Source: Anseranas semipalmata (taxonomy: Eukaryota > Chordata > Aves > Anseriformes > Anseranatidae). From it: 64,000 nucleotides of DNA. Where the stretch lies: contig VXAA01006535.1 in the NCBI GenBank assembly GCA_013399115.1, positions 1 to 64,000 of the forward strand. The letters run 5' to 3'. Positions 24,616-36,514 of this stretch are shown piece by piece; within the stretch, counting starts at the first letter, position 1; each line of letters starts with the position of its first letter. A model generated the notes under the pieces. The model made no database searches. It worked only from the letters and a program-made list of their open reading frames with translations, and was not told the DNA's origin. A program made the position numbers and the translations under genes.

Positions 24616-24727
24616 CTTTTTTTTTTTTTTTTTTTTTTCCTTTTTTTTTTTTTTTTTTTTTTTTTTCTTTTTGGTTGATTTTTTTCTTTCTTTCTTTCTT
24701 TTTCTTTTTTTCTTTTTTTTTTTTTTT
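24616..24727. repeat. Long T-rich polypyrimidine tract
   Basis: About 110 bases almost wholly of T and C, with a single 'ggttga' break near 24672-24677, including T18, T22 and TTTC repeats. The minus-strand Lys-rich open frames over it are artefacts. Homopurine-homopyrimidine DNA of this length can adopt triplex structures and is prone to length error in assemblies. Confidence 0.95.
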
Positions 24728-24729
24728 GT

Positions 24730-25690
24730 GATAACATGGGAGTGGAGAAGGACTAGACAGGGGGCTATATGAGTCAGGTGCACGGAGGTCAACTTATGTC
24801 ACTCTCATTTCATTTAATGAAAAGCAGACTGACCACCAGATAAAGACAAGTGACAGAGGGAGTAGGTGACATGTTGCTTGTGCTGACAGGTGGGTCATTG
24901 CCAGTGTATGATCTTGAGTCTTGAAGGCTCTCCAGAATGGGCTTTTCTTTGGTGGGCCACAAGCCATTTAGCGCAGTTGGGCATTAGCAGGCTAGAGCAT
25001 ATTCAGAGATGCACCTGTGCAAAGCAGCATGCATGGATAGAAGGTGCAAAATGCTTTTGCTTAGTCATTATATCTCTACCAGTACCCAGCAATGACCTAA
25101 CGGCTCCTGGGTAAACAGTGGTACTTCAAAGAATGTGTATGATAATTTGGCTTTGGAAATGAGAAGACAGGTAGGTAGGATGCATGACCTCTGATGAGGC
25201 AACTTTTGATGTTCCATATTATTACTAGGTTTGCTGATTGCTCATTTTAATTTCTCAAAGGGAATCCTCAGTAATGTCTTATCCTGCCCTCCGGTGGGCT
25301 CTGTTTCTCACTTGGACTGGTGGTTCTTGAGTGGCATACATTAAAGAGTAAAGGCTGAGCCACTTTTTGCAATGCCATGAATGGGACAAGGTAATATGTA
25401 CAAGATGTACAAAAGAAATCAGTTGTGCATTCACAGGCATCAGATGTGCTTGAAATATGTGAACATGTCTTTTTGAGAAGTTTAGGTTAATTTAGTTAAG
25501 ATGACCCACTTGCATCTCTCCTTTGCATATCTGCATTTATCAATGGTATAATGGTGTGTGCGCCTAAAGTGCAAAGTACCAATATATAATGAATCTCAGG
25601 CTTGTGGGTCATACATAGCCATCAATGGTGGCATCTCAATAAGCTTTCTAGCCTTGTATGTATTAGTATATAGTGAAATACTGTTTTGAA
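24730..25690. other. Unassigned DNA
   Basis: Nothing is recognised. Open frames are short and domain-free. Confidence 0.5.
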
Positions 25691-26290
25691 AGTGTGCATT
25701 GATTTTTCTCTGTGGCATGAAGTCTCATTACAAGACAGAGCATAGCCTCTGCAACGCATGTATCTCATTCACATATGGTGAATCATTCTCTATTTTTCCT
25801 GTTAATGACTCAGCAACTCATGAACTGGGAGTGACCACCTATTGTCTTTTTGATCTGTTAAATGGCATCTGGCGACAGCCATTCTTGTGCAACATATTTG
25901 GCCAGAGTGGGATTGTTGATGACAGGAAGTCACGGATGGAGCTGGGTGGCCAAAGAGACAAGCCTCATTAGTGTCGCCACATACGAAGTACTACTATTTG
26001 CATACTGATGGGAGCATGATGTGGACTTACAACAGATGGGACTGCCAACGTGGTGATTATATTGTGTTGCAAGAGCCTTTGCAGGTGGCTGACCATGACT
26101 GTTGTGCTCATTTGACACCTTCTTGTGGCCATTTTCCTACACAAAGCACAGAACCGTGTAGGCTGTGCCAGTTGTCCTGTTTGATACAGCTTCTCACAGA
26201 CTACCCTGAGGTACCGCGGGTAACTGGGATGCATTTTTCTCATCAGAACTGCTCATCCTTCAGCTTTCCAGCTTCTGCAACTGTCTGACT
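25690..26290. other. Unassigned segment open on both strands
   Basis: Two plus-strand frames (25699-25971, 90 codons; 25971-26288, 105 codons) and two minus-strand frames (25968-26243 and 25930-26118) overlap here. CpG-to-TpG-like decay is suspected. The look is of an old, decayed insertion or pseudogene, but no family was recognised. Confidence 0.25.
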
Positions 26291-27395
26291 GAATAAGGGG
26301 CTCTTCTTCCCATGCAAGCTCTGTCCCTTTTTCTATTGAAGGTAAATGGCTGTGTGGGTGAGCTGTTGATTGATCATTTAATGCTCTCTCAGCCAGAATT
26401 AAGTGGGCAGATCTTTGTGCAGCATTGTGCACTGAGAGCTGCATTTCCAAGAACACCTCAACTTTTCATCTATTCACGTTCACGCACTTGCTTAATCATG
26501 CTTATCCTTACCCTGACTCGTCAGTAGTTGATAAAGAATGTGGTTTTTCCCATGTACTTTTGTCCTGGAGCTTGGTCCCTGCTGCAAATCAAACTGCTTG
26601 AATCAATCACAACTCTGTCATAAAATGCACAGCTTGGGTGGCTGTCCCTGTGTGCAGAAACCTCTGTGTCCTGGGCCTTGAACAGAGTGAGGGCACCCAG
26701 CAGATAATCCTTGCTTCATTAGCTAGTGTGTGTAGGAGCAGCTGTACGACTTGGGAACAGTTATATCCTTCTTGTAGCTTCACCCTGACCTTCTGAGCCG
26801 CAAGTGCTAGGGTAGGCTGAAAATTGGGCTGGTGCAAAAAATTATTAGTATGTTTACAGCCACAACAATCTTTTGCTAGTGTACTTTTGATTAGGCTTAG
26901 TGGTATGTATACCCATACAGAGATGACAGTATGCTAGAAAGATTATTTACCTTCTGGAGTTTCAAAATTCAGATTTAGTGGAATTAAATTAACTAACTGT
27001 TACCCATGGAAAGATTTCTAAAGAAAGGAGTAGCTGCCTAAGTAGCTACCTATTACCTATTCAATAAGATGTGCTTTGAAGGTGCATGTCAGAACAGAAA
27101 AAGGATTTTAGAAATGGAAAATCTTTTATTAGGTCCATTATTAATAAAATTCCAACAAGCTTTGCATTACAGAGATTAGAGACGTAACTCCAGAAATTGA
27201 AACCAAGGAAATCTGTCTGTAAACATAGCATATATAAAGTATTAGTGCTCTGATAAGAAGATGTCTAATTTTATTTTTTAGCCAGTAAAGGTCATAGTGC
27301 ACATCTCAGTGCCTCCGTGGTTGGGGATCCACCACAGGACTTCAGTGATCTGAATACTATGAAACAATTTCATTCTTTACATTGCTTGAGACATC
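26290..27395. other. Unassigned DNA
   Basis: No recognised gene or repeat. Confidence 0.5.
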
Positions 27396-27399
27396 CCAT

Positions 27400-27495
27400 A
27401 TGGCCTCGGGGAAGTCGTTTAGCTTCTCTATACCTCAGTTCCTCTTCTGTAAAATGGAGACAGCATTTCTACTCTTCATGAGGGCATTATAAAAA
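27400..27495 (+). mobile_element. MIR-like SINE core fragment
   Basis: The order 'ggcctcggggaagtcgttta', 'gcttctctatacctcagttc', 'ctcttctgtaaaatggagac' follows the well-known MIR core (cttgggcaagtcacttaacct, ctgtgcctcagtttcc, tcatctgtaaaatgggg). This is the best match among the ancient fragments. L2/L3 tails share parts of this pattern, so the family is probable rather than certain. Confidence 0.7.
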
Positions 27496-27499
27496 AAAG

Positions 27500-30105
27500 A
27501 AAAAGTCTGAGATATTCAGGCAGTACAATCATAGGACTGCAGATAAAGTGTATTGTTCATCTGAATCTTATTCTGCATTAAAAAATCTGCATAAAACTTA
27601 CAAAGATGTAAAAATATAAGCTCACAAATACAAAAATGGTCAATTTTAGAAATGAGAACCAGTCACAGCGACATTGTTATAATTGCTATTATGATGATTC
27701 AGAGTGTTATATGGACACCACCACCACCTAATCAGGATCAGGAAAAGGCCCCCACCTCTGTGGAAAGAGCTTGCAGAGTAAAAAGTCAAGACAGCCTAAT
27801 CATAGCAAGAATATGCCAGCCAAATATGAGGGTTTTAACAAACATTCGCCTTGCAGTTTTTCCCTTCCCCATCTCACCTGGCTGTGTTTCCTGCCTCCCT
27901 GCCCTTCCTCTCCCCTGCATACCCCAACACTTCCCAGCTGAGCGTTCTCGCTGGGGCCCACGGTCGGTGCCTGCCCACCACCCCGCTGCTGCTCTTCGGC
28001 AGAGAACCTGCACTGCAAGTTTCAGCTCAAAACAAACATTCATGGCTGAGTTATGAACCCCCAGAGGGATAGATGGTGAAGTGGATTAAAGCAGTAACTC
28101 TTTGCCTTTGGCTCAAAGCCATGCTAGGACAGAAGTTAGAGTGAGCTTCAGCGTTAACTTTTTTTTTGTCGATATGGCTTGGATTTGGACATGGCAAAAT
28201 AAGGCTGGGAGTGAAACACCACTGGTTAAAGACACATTGGCGAGGTTTCAGGACGAACCTAGTCAGTGCTCCAGCCAGTCTGACCTATTTAGTGATGGCA
28301 GGAAACTTTTCAGCTTCCGAAGCAAAAGCCAACACCCATGGTTGGCCCTCCAGAGCAAGGGATGGTGGGAGGAGAATACACCCAGCAAGGCATGGCTGGG
28401 GCAGCTGCCCCAGGTGGGGAAAGCTCTCCCAAGGAAACACTTGCAGGCCTCCTACACCATGCTGGCTGTGGTGGTGGCACGAGGACATTGGCGTAGTCCC
28501 TGTGCCTTCTGAGTGTCTGTGCCGTGTTCTTCATGAGTGGGTATTTGCTTTCCCATGTCTTCAGGATGGTGTCTCCTTGGGGTTCTTGGTACCTCTGCAC
28601 TCTGCAGTGTCCTCTGCTGCTGAACTAGTTCTTTCACGCTTCATGGACCCTATGGGAAGTGTCTAGAAAAGTCTCTGGTAATAGTTTTTAGGTTTTGCCC
28701 CTGTGTGCTTGAGTCAGAGATGATGAACAAACCTTAACCATGGGGCAAGGGCTGGGAGGAAGGCTTCTGTCCTCCTCAAGTCCCTGGTAGAAAAACAGGA
28801 GAGGTGCATTGCTCATCATCAAGACTTATGAAGGCTAAATAACAGAAGGCTGTTTTGATAAAATAAGAGTCAGGTCCTTATGAAGTATGTATGTACAAGT
28901 CAGAGTTTGCTCTTCCACTCCCTCACCGACAGCTGTCTAAGGGTTTAATTCAGTTTGCTGTTTGTAAAGTGGCAAACAGAGGAACAAATGCATTAAGGAA
29001 GGCTTACCTGAATAATAATAAATATTTTCCTTGGGATAAACAAAACTGTTTTCAGTATACGGGAGCATCTGAAAATATTTTGCAGCCATTTATTCATCAA
29101 AGGCTCTCAGGACACGGGGACTAGCCCAGGACCTGTGCTGGAGTGCCTGCTGCATCACTGGGGCTGATGTGCTCCCAGGCAGCCCCCAAAGGCTTCCAGC
29201 CCCTGGCTTGGGGTGTGGCAGGGTTGTAAGGGAAGTATCTGGGCAGGGAGGAAGAATGGCTGGAAAGGGGATGAGGCAGCAAGCTGGAGAGGGACCCAGG
29301 GAGGAAGGCTCTCTAACAGCTTATCTAGAGAGACTGATGATTATTCTAATATTATAAGGCACAGGGCAGGATGCATGGTTGTCCATGCTGGATGGGAGGG
29401 GTGTTGTAGCTGCCCTGCACTGGACTGTTTTTTACTGGCCTTCGTCAGTCCTCCCCGGCACCCCAAGTCCTTCAGGCTCAGTGGTAGCTGTGGGGCTGAA
29501 ACAGCCCCAGCTTGAGCGCTCCTGCTCATGAAGCAGCGTGGGACGATGATTTGTTACCGCTTCCTGGAGCCAAAGCAGTTTCTTCTAAATGAAGAAAAGT
29601 CTCTTGCTGTATAAAAAGATGCTGCAGCTTTGAAGGGAGCTGTTCGAATGGAGTGTTGTAGCTCAGAGTTTTTTCCTCTGATCAGGAAGGGTCTCAATTG
29701 GAGGTTTTGAATGAAATAGGGGGATGGTGGCAGTTTTCACTCATCTCCTCTGTCAGAGCATTGAGGCTCCTGATGGATAAACAGCTGGTCGATGACTTGA
29801 AGGGCTTTGAATAAAGCACCATTGACCTCTTTGTTGATTCTTAAAGTGAAAAGAAAGCCAGTGGGGAGGAAAGGGAGCTGGGACAGAAACCATCTTCCAG
29901 CCATTCCCTTCCTCATGTACCTGCAGAGGTTGTACTTATTTGGATGGGGCTCAAGTGTCTTCTGCACACTCTAAATTTCCTCCAGGCTCTTCCTCCAATC
30001 CTTTCCTTTGCTTGTTTAGGCCAGTGTCATGGGCACCATTTCTTGTTGATGATGTATTATAACATTTGATCTACCAGAGGGGAGAAAACAGAAATGAAAG
30101 GACAC
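27500..30105. other. Unassigned DNA with low-stop patch at 28100-28670
   Basis: At 28102-28666 two plus-strand frames (136 and 166 codons) and several minus-strand frames are open together. The translations are Trp/Gly/Ser-rich, domain-free and lack splice context, which suggests composition rather than a gene. Confidence 0.4.
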
Positions 30106-30148
30106 AACACCTTTTTTTGTTTTGTTTTGGTTTTTTTTGTTTTTGTTA
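30106..30148. repeat. (TTTTG)n-like T-rich tract
   Basis: Imperfect T runs with interspersed G on the plus strand. Confidence 0.85.
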
Positions 30149-30149
30149 A

Positions 30150-32440
30150 ATATGCAAGTTTTCAGCTTGTTCCAACTTCTGTTAGACTTCTGGAAACATC
30201 TAACTGATGCTAAGTTAGAGGTTAACAAAAGTCTCACATTTATAAACTGGCTCTTGTAATATGTTAACGAGTCTTGCAGACCTATTTGGAATTAATAATA
30301 ATAAGCCGTTGCTATATCCCTCAAAACCTTTTAAAGGAGAGTTACTGAGCTGCATCACGTTTGTGCTTTAAGCTCTTAAAATGGATCATGAATAAATGTG
30401 TCTGCAGGTACATCTAGATTTATATCACTGTATTTTCATTTGGTATCCTCTGCAGCAAATTCAGACTGCAGAAAAGTGAAAAAAAAAAGTATAGTTATTT
30501 TTAACAGTTTATAAATGCCATGAAATTAATTGTTTCCTAATGTGAAAAAACACAGAAGTCTGTGGATTTATATGAGAAACTAGTTTGGCTCCATCAATGA
30601 GCAAAAACTAATAGTGATAGAGTATACCCTGTGAAAGGCAGCAACACGTTTTTATTGTTACTTTATTATTTTTTGGCAGGGTTGTGTTTTACAGTAATAG
30701 CTCACACATTTGCTTTTACAACATGGCATAAGGAGAATGAACACCGGATCTTGTGCAGCCGGGCACGCAGGGATGAGAAGCAGTTGCCTGACATACTCTC
30801 TGCATTAAAGACGTCCTTGTCACAAATGCTGCAACCTGCATTGCTTTGTTGTAGAAAACAACCTCTGGAAGGAAATAGGTGTAACTCCTGATTACAGCTA
30901 GCTGGGAGTTTTACAAGAAAGCAGCTTTCTACCAGAAAGAATGCGTGTTTGTCGAAACAGAGATGTTTTGGGAAGCTGAGAGGCTAAACCCTTGCTGGAA
31001 CCCAGGCTGAGCTCCAGTGGCTGGATGTATGCTGCCATAGCCCCACGGCCCCGTGTCCCACCCAGACATGGCCATGCTGCCAATAGCAGGTGCTGGGGGT
31101 CCCCCATGTGTCCTTGTCCTCATGAAGGGCCAGGGGGCCTGGCACACCCCTGATGCTTGGCTGGGAGGGGGCTGCTCCAGGGCATGCCTGGTGGCCAGTG
31201 AGGCACGGAGCATTGCTCACCCTGGAGGCAGAGCTGATGGCTTCTCTCTCTCACTTCCAGAATAGTCCCACTTTCCCAGAATAACTATATTTTTTCCAGA
31301 TTTTTTTTTTTTGTTGTTGTTGTTATTAAAGAAACATCATCTTCAGAATATGTGTTTTTCTGGAGGGAAAGATATCTTTGCCAAATAACCCCAAAATTCA
31401 CAGCTATATGTGTATCTTACAATAGCTAAAATCATTATTATTGTGAAAGCCTTTCCAGGTACCAATATATTACTTTATATAGAAATCATGTACACATTCT
31501 CATTTAGTTAAATAACTCAGAATGTGATTTATTTATTTCTAGAAATCGACAGGGCTGTGCACTCTGAGTTCATTATTTACACATGCATTCACAGCCCACT
31601 GATCATCCTATTACCAGTGAATTTCTAACAAAATATAACTGCTTTTAGTAGCAAAGCACTGACCATGTTTCAGTGGCACAAATATTCAAATTATTTCACA
31701 GCAATACACTAAGAAGCTAAGATTCTTTCAGCATTAAATAATGCAGTAAAAGCTGTGGCCATTTCAGTGTTTTTAGAGAGCTTCATTGAAGTAGCTGTTA
31801 CAAGCACGTATCTTGCAGAGAGATACAGCATGGACTTCATCATTCAGAACTTTTTTTTCATTGTGTATTGAATACCCATTGTCAACCTTATATACTTTAA
31901 GCATGTGCAGAGCTCAAAATGTTTTAACTTGTTCTGATACGATATCAATATATTTATTACCCCATAGATACTGCATTTTAAGTGTCTGTAGGTCTGTCTA
32001 ATGTGCTTAAGCATTTTTTTTTCTGATAAAATCACTCAGACTTGTTCTTTTGTAATCTTTCTCACACTATTTTTTTTTTTTTTGAAAAAAATGGGGTGCA
32101 CAGTGATACCTTCTTAATTCTGTGAACAGCTGGGTATAATAGAAAGAGCTATTCACACCAAACTTTTTTATTGTAGGTGTTTCTAGGGAATTGCCTAGTT
32201 TTTAATCCAGTAGAGATTTCAATGTGCTGTACAAACACATTTCTCACAACTTTATTGTATTTGGCTCTTTGCATTCAGCATTATTTCTTTCTGGAGTTGC
32301 TTAAATGGTGCCATTATTAAGAGGGTATTTAGAGGAAAATAAAACATCAGCTAAATCTACCCCTTGAGCATCCACTTATTTGTGATATATAGCCAGCCTG
32401 AAAAGACTTTCACTGTGCCAGACTCTGCTGTTTTTGTTTT
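30150..32440. other. AT-rich DNA with short T-rich repeats
   Basis: There is a T12(TTG)4 tract at 31301-31326 and a T14 run near 32070. No gene is recognised. Confidence 0.5.
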
Positions 32441-32446
32441 TTTTTT

Positions 32447-32470
32447 GTGTGTGTGTGTGTGTGTGTGTGT
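32447..32470. repeat. (GT)12 microsatellite
   Basis: A perfect GT run of 24 bases preceded by a T-rich stretch. Confidence 0.95.
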
Positions 32471-32484
32471 ATCAGTTTATACAT

Positions 32485-32523
32485 CAATAGGGAAGTCTTG
32501 TGCAACACAACTCTTCCCTATTG
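32485..32523. repeat. Near-perfect hairpin (18-base arms, 3-base loop)
   Basis: The left arm 32485-32502 starts CAATAGGGAAG and the right arm 32506-32523 ends CTTCCCTATTG. The arms pair over 16 of 18 positions with a 2-base internal mismatch, and the loop is CAA. It lies 14 bases after the GT run. It may be the core of a decayed palindromic DNA-transposon remnant or simply a cruciform-capable site. Confidence 0.75.
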
Positions 32524-32529
32524 CTAAAT

Positions 32530-34710
32530 AAAAACAATAGAAAGCCATGTGAAACACTCAGAGCGTATTGAGAAATTCTTTCAGGATGCAGTTGGAAAGG
32601 AAGAGGTTAGTGGCAGCAGATGCAGTGAGGAAAACTGGAAGAACAAGAAGCCTTGTATGAGCACACAAAGAGTGTCAGTTTGTGCACAACTCAAATTATC
32701 CCTAGAAAGGCACAGTCGCAAAGGTTAAAATTCTCATATGATTGAAATAATTCTCATTTATGTGTTACTTGTTGACAAGAGCTGCTGACTTCTTTTCTAC
32801 AGTGTATTCCAAGATTTTAGAATTTGCCTCTGTCAAAACCCAGAGATGAAACCTTCTGAAGACATTTAATGTTGATCTTTTCAAAACCAGTTTGCTCTGA
32901 ATTGATTGTTTTGATTTGTTCTCTCTCCTCTTTTCACTTTCTGTTTTCTCAGCTGTGGAGTTCAAACATTATAACATTTGAGCCTAGTCTGAGGGCTCAA
33001 AAAATCAAGATATGGGTGGCTTATGTCTCAGACATTATAAAGCCAATTATTGCTGAATGATGCAAACCAGGGATTTTAATTAAAACTACAAGGAGATTTT
33101 TACAGAATGATTACTTTACTATTTAATAACTTTTGACTTGAGAAATTTTTCTCAACACTTCCTCTTCAGGTATTTTAGGTTTTCAGATGCTGCCTTTGGA
33201 TTTACTCATTTGATCTCTGATCTGGAGCTGATATGAACAGAATGAGATCTACTAATGGGCAGGCAAAGAAACCATGACCTTTCAACTTTTTTCTTTTATT
33301 GAAACAAACATTTCTTGAGAGAATTATGAAGAAGACACTCACTTTTCCATTTCTGTTCCCCGACACTGTGTTATACAGCTAGTTGCTGTCAGAACAGCAA
33401 TAGGCTGAAAAAAGCACTGAGCCTTCTTTCATTTTTGTAGCATTTCTCTTCCTACCTCCAGTGCAGGAAGGTGTCTGGCAATATTAATAGCCTTTCGCTT
33501 CACCGGTTCTTTTATACAGGGACATTAAAATTGATTTTCTGCATCTTGGCATATGAAGACTCAAAAGTGTGTTACAAGCCCTATTGCCCAAAAATGTGTG
33601 GTCACAGAGCAAAGGTTCCGGTGACAGGGACTTTTATGGTATCAGGAGGCCTGAGCTACTGACCTGGAGGAGCAGAGAGCGACAGGCATATTTATAGTGC
33701 TACTGAAGAATTAGCCTACCTTTGAACTAGCTGCCCAGATACTCTGAAAAATCTGGCTTCCCGTCAGGAGGGGAGCAAGGCTGGAAAGGAGAAGCAAACT
33801 TTGCAAGACACACCCTGTGATAAAGTAAAAAAGGCATCATTCCTTACAGCAGCTCCTTGCCACAGGGGCTGCTGGAGACATATTTACAGCTCTGAGGTAA
33901 TAAAGGTGCAAGTTAATGTTGGAAATTGAATTCTTAAATGAGAGCATGCAAGGGGAACTTCAGAAATGCATCACCAGAAAGTGAAAGAGTTCTGAGCATG
34001 AAGCAGCCAAGCTGCTGCCAAAGTTTTCCAGTCCCCAATTAAAATCAGATTCTTTTTTTATTAAAGATTCTAGGGGTCACCTCTAGTCACACCAGCCAGT
34101 AAGCATGAGTTTAGGAAAAAGACAGCTGGATGAAGCAAATATGTAAGACAATATTTTAAAAGACCAAGAGGAAGATTAAGTGGTGGAAACAATCTGTCGT
34201 GATCACCTCAAAGGAAAATATCCTCTCATCTTACCTAGCAACATTCTTCAAGTTTAGTGACAAAATGACCGGTCTAGTCGTGACATTCTACCATGTTCAT
34301 ATTATATATGTTCTTATATGTGTTCATATATTCTACTATATTCACCTGTCAATGAATTTTAAATATTCCATTTTTCATCATAGGGGTAGAGAACATGTCC
34401 AGTCAGTCAGGGGCTGAGGCAGCCAGGATACTGACTTGGGTGCAGCATGGTGCTTTTGCAGCACCAGTTGACTACTGTCTCTTAGAGAGGAATGAAGATC
34501 TGGAGAGAGAGCCTGTCCCTACTGAAATCAAGGGCACAGTTCTTGTTAACATCATGGAAGCCAGAGTTTGGGGGTTGCTGGATTTATGGATCAGGTTTTA
34601 TATGGTGTTAGCGGTGAGCTTTTCACAGAAAAAAAATGAGCGCAATTTTACATACGACCAACTGGATCACCACAAGAAAGTTCTTTGGCACTTTTCTTGT
34701 TCCATTTTCA
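32530..34710. other. Unassigned AT-rich DNA
   Basis: No recognised gene. The plus-strand frame 34395-34814 (139 codons) runs into the ancient repeat that follows and shows no domain. Confidence 0.5.
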
Positions 34711-34713
34711 GGC

Positions 34714-34806
34714 AGTGGGAAAGCCAATGCCTGTTTCAATCCAAAGTTAATGGGAATCTTTCTGTTGACTACAAGGTGCTTTGGATAAGGTCTTTAATGA
34801 GCACAG
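34714..34806 (+). mobile_element. Ancient repeat with 'tgggaatctttctgttgact' core
   Basis: The order 'agccaatgcctgtt', 'ttaatgggaatctttctgtt', 'gactacaaggtgctttggat' fits the recalled old amniote pattern 'aatgggagtctttccattgacttcaatgggctttggatcaggcc'. It abuts the decayed CR1 that follows. Confidence 0.55.
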
Positions 34807-34814
34807 TTACCTAG

Positions 34815-35465
34815 GAGTTATTAGAAAGGGAGCAGAGAAGAGAACAAAAACATCTTTCTGTCACTGACTAAATTCATGATGTTGCTACTGTATACAGCTC
34901 TCATCCTTCTCTCAAAAAGGATAAAGCAGAACTAGAAAAGAAACAGAGAAGGACAATAACTGTGATCAAAAGTACATATGGGATCTGTTATCTAAGAAAT
35001 ATTTCAATAGACCAGGACCTGGAGAAAAATATGGTAGAGATCTGTGTAATTATGAGTGGCAATGGAGAAGGTGAATCGGGAACAACTGGTCATTGTTCTG
35101 CATATGATAAGAATTAGGGTAGGCCAGATAAGATTATCATCTGCAAGTTCAAAAGAAACAAAAGGAAGTACTTCGTCATGCAAAATACAGCTGAAATGTG
35201 CTTGTCATAGGATGCTGCTGATGCTAAAGGTTTCAGTGTGCTCAAGAAGTGATTTGACAAATTCATGGAAGAAAAGACCTATCATGTACAAGAACATTAT
35301 ATTTATCTCAGGATGGGCAAAGATCTCTGGAGCAGAGGAGATTCCATGGGAAAGTACCATCATATGCTCACTCTGCTCTTATCTGTTTTCCAGATAATCA
35401 TTGTTGTCTCCTATTGGAGACAAGGGACCTTTCATCCAGCACAGCCAAAGTGTTATGGTGTTAAA
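34815..35465 (+). mobile_element. Old, decayed CR1 LINE copy (RT end plus 3' UTR)
   Basis: This copy belongs to an older CR1 lineage than the one at 5471-6282. Landmarks in order are 'gcagaactagaaaagaaaca' (about 34927), 'atggagaaggtgaatcggga' (about 35060), 'aaacaaaaggaagtacttcg' (about 35155), 'aggatgctgctgatgctaaa' (about 35209), 'gacaaattcatggaagaaaa' (about 35255), then 3' UTR-like 'gggaaagtaccatcatatgc' and 'gggacctttcatccagcac'. Frameshifts and stops break the coding part, which would be the C-terminal end of the reverse transcriptase ORF. Boundaries are approximate. Confidence 0.8.
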
Positions 35466-35469
35466 ACAA

Positions 35470-36435
35470 CATTCAATTTCTCACTCAGCCTCACTCAATC
35501 CAGACAATTTTCCTTGGAGACAATCAGGACATAATCAAGAGCAGTCAGGTTTCTGGGTAGGAGGAGGTGGTGATAGGAATGGCCATTACAAATCAATTCG
35601 TAGAGGATCTGTTTCTAACATATGTGACAAAGCGCACAGATTTGGAGGTCTAGTTAGAGTTTCAGTTAAATAGTTATGGTACCAAATATATTTATTTCTG
35701 CCCTTGCCTATAGCTAGAGAAACAACATTTTACACAGATTCAGCTCAACCATTCGGTGGTTGCACCATCTGAGCAACAGACCTGGCTAAACACAGAAACG
35801 ACAGAAGGATTTTTTGTTATAAGTGAGGAGGCTTAATGCAGATGAAGTGGCCATATGGAGTGAAAAACATAACCATTAAGAAGATGGAAAGATACTATTA
35901 GCACAAGGATTCCCAAAGTTTGTTTATGGAAAGCTGGCATAACAAGCAGGGCATCAAGTAGCAGGACCTAAAATAAATAACCTGTTATTCATAGGCCCTC
36001 TCCTTTCTCAGCTCCCCAAAACTTTCAGTGTCCTTTCCTACCACTCTTTAAAGCAGAAGGGTGAACCACAGTTTCTTGCTGTTTTTCAGAGAAATGGGAG
36101 CAGCTGAGGGGTGCAATCATATGGTGTGACAAAGCTCTCTGGACTCTCTGGGTCCCCAGACACTCAGCAAACACTTCGCATGTGTAGAGGAGACTTTGTA
36201 GCTGCAACAGCCTCAGACATCACCTGAATTCATTGAGGATGGCTGCAGCTAATGTCACCTTGTGTGTCTTACCCAAAGGTGTCTGAGGCTGCCTTTTGGG
36301 AACTTTGCACCAGAAGAGGCAAATGGCAAGAGGCATCAAGGCAAGTCCTGGTGTGGCAACATAATGTCCAGAAGTGAAAAAGTGGCTGAAACTCTAGCTA
36401 GATAAAGAAGAGCTGGATAAGATAACAAGAATGTT
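35470..36435. other. Unassigned DNA
   Basis: No recognised gene or repeat. Confidence 0.5.
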
Positions 36436-36440
36436 TCCTT

Positions 36441-36511
36441 CAAACCAAACCAAACCAAAACCAAAAGCAAAACAAACAAATAAACAAAAACAAAACAAAA
36501 CAAAAAACAAA
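36441..36511. repeat. (CAAAC)n/(CAAA)n A/C-rich tract
   Basis: About 70 bases of A with regularly spaced C on the plus strand (CAAAC, CCAAA and CAAAA units), with only one G and one T interrupting. Confidence 0.9.
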
Positions 36512-36514
36512 TGA

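Noticed and set aside
24381..24792. Lys-rich minus-strand proteins
   Set aside because: They are translations of the T-rich tract, not genes.
28102..28666. 136- and 166-codon plus-strand open frames
   Set aside because: They overlap each other and several minus-strand frames; composition explains them and no family is recognised.
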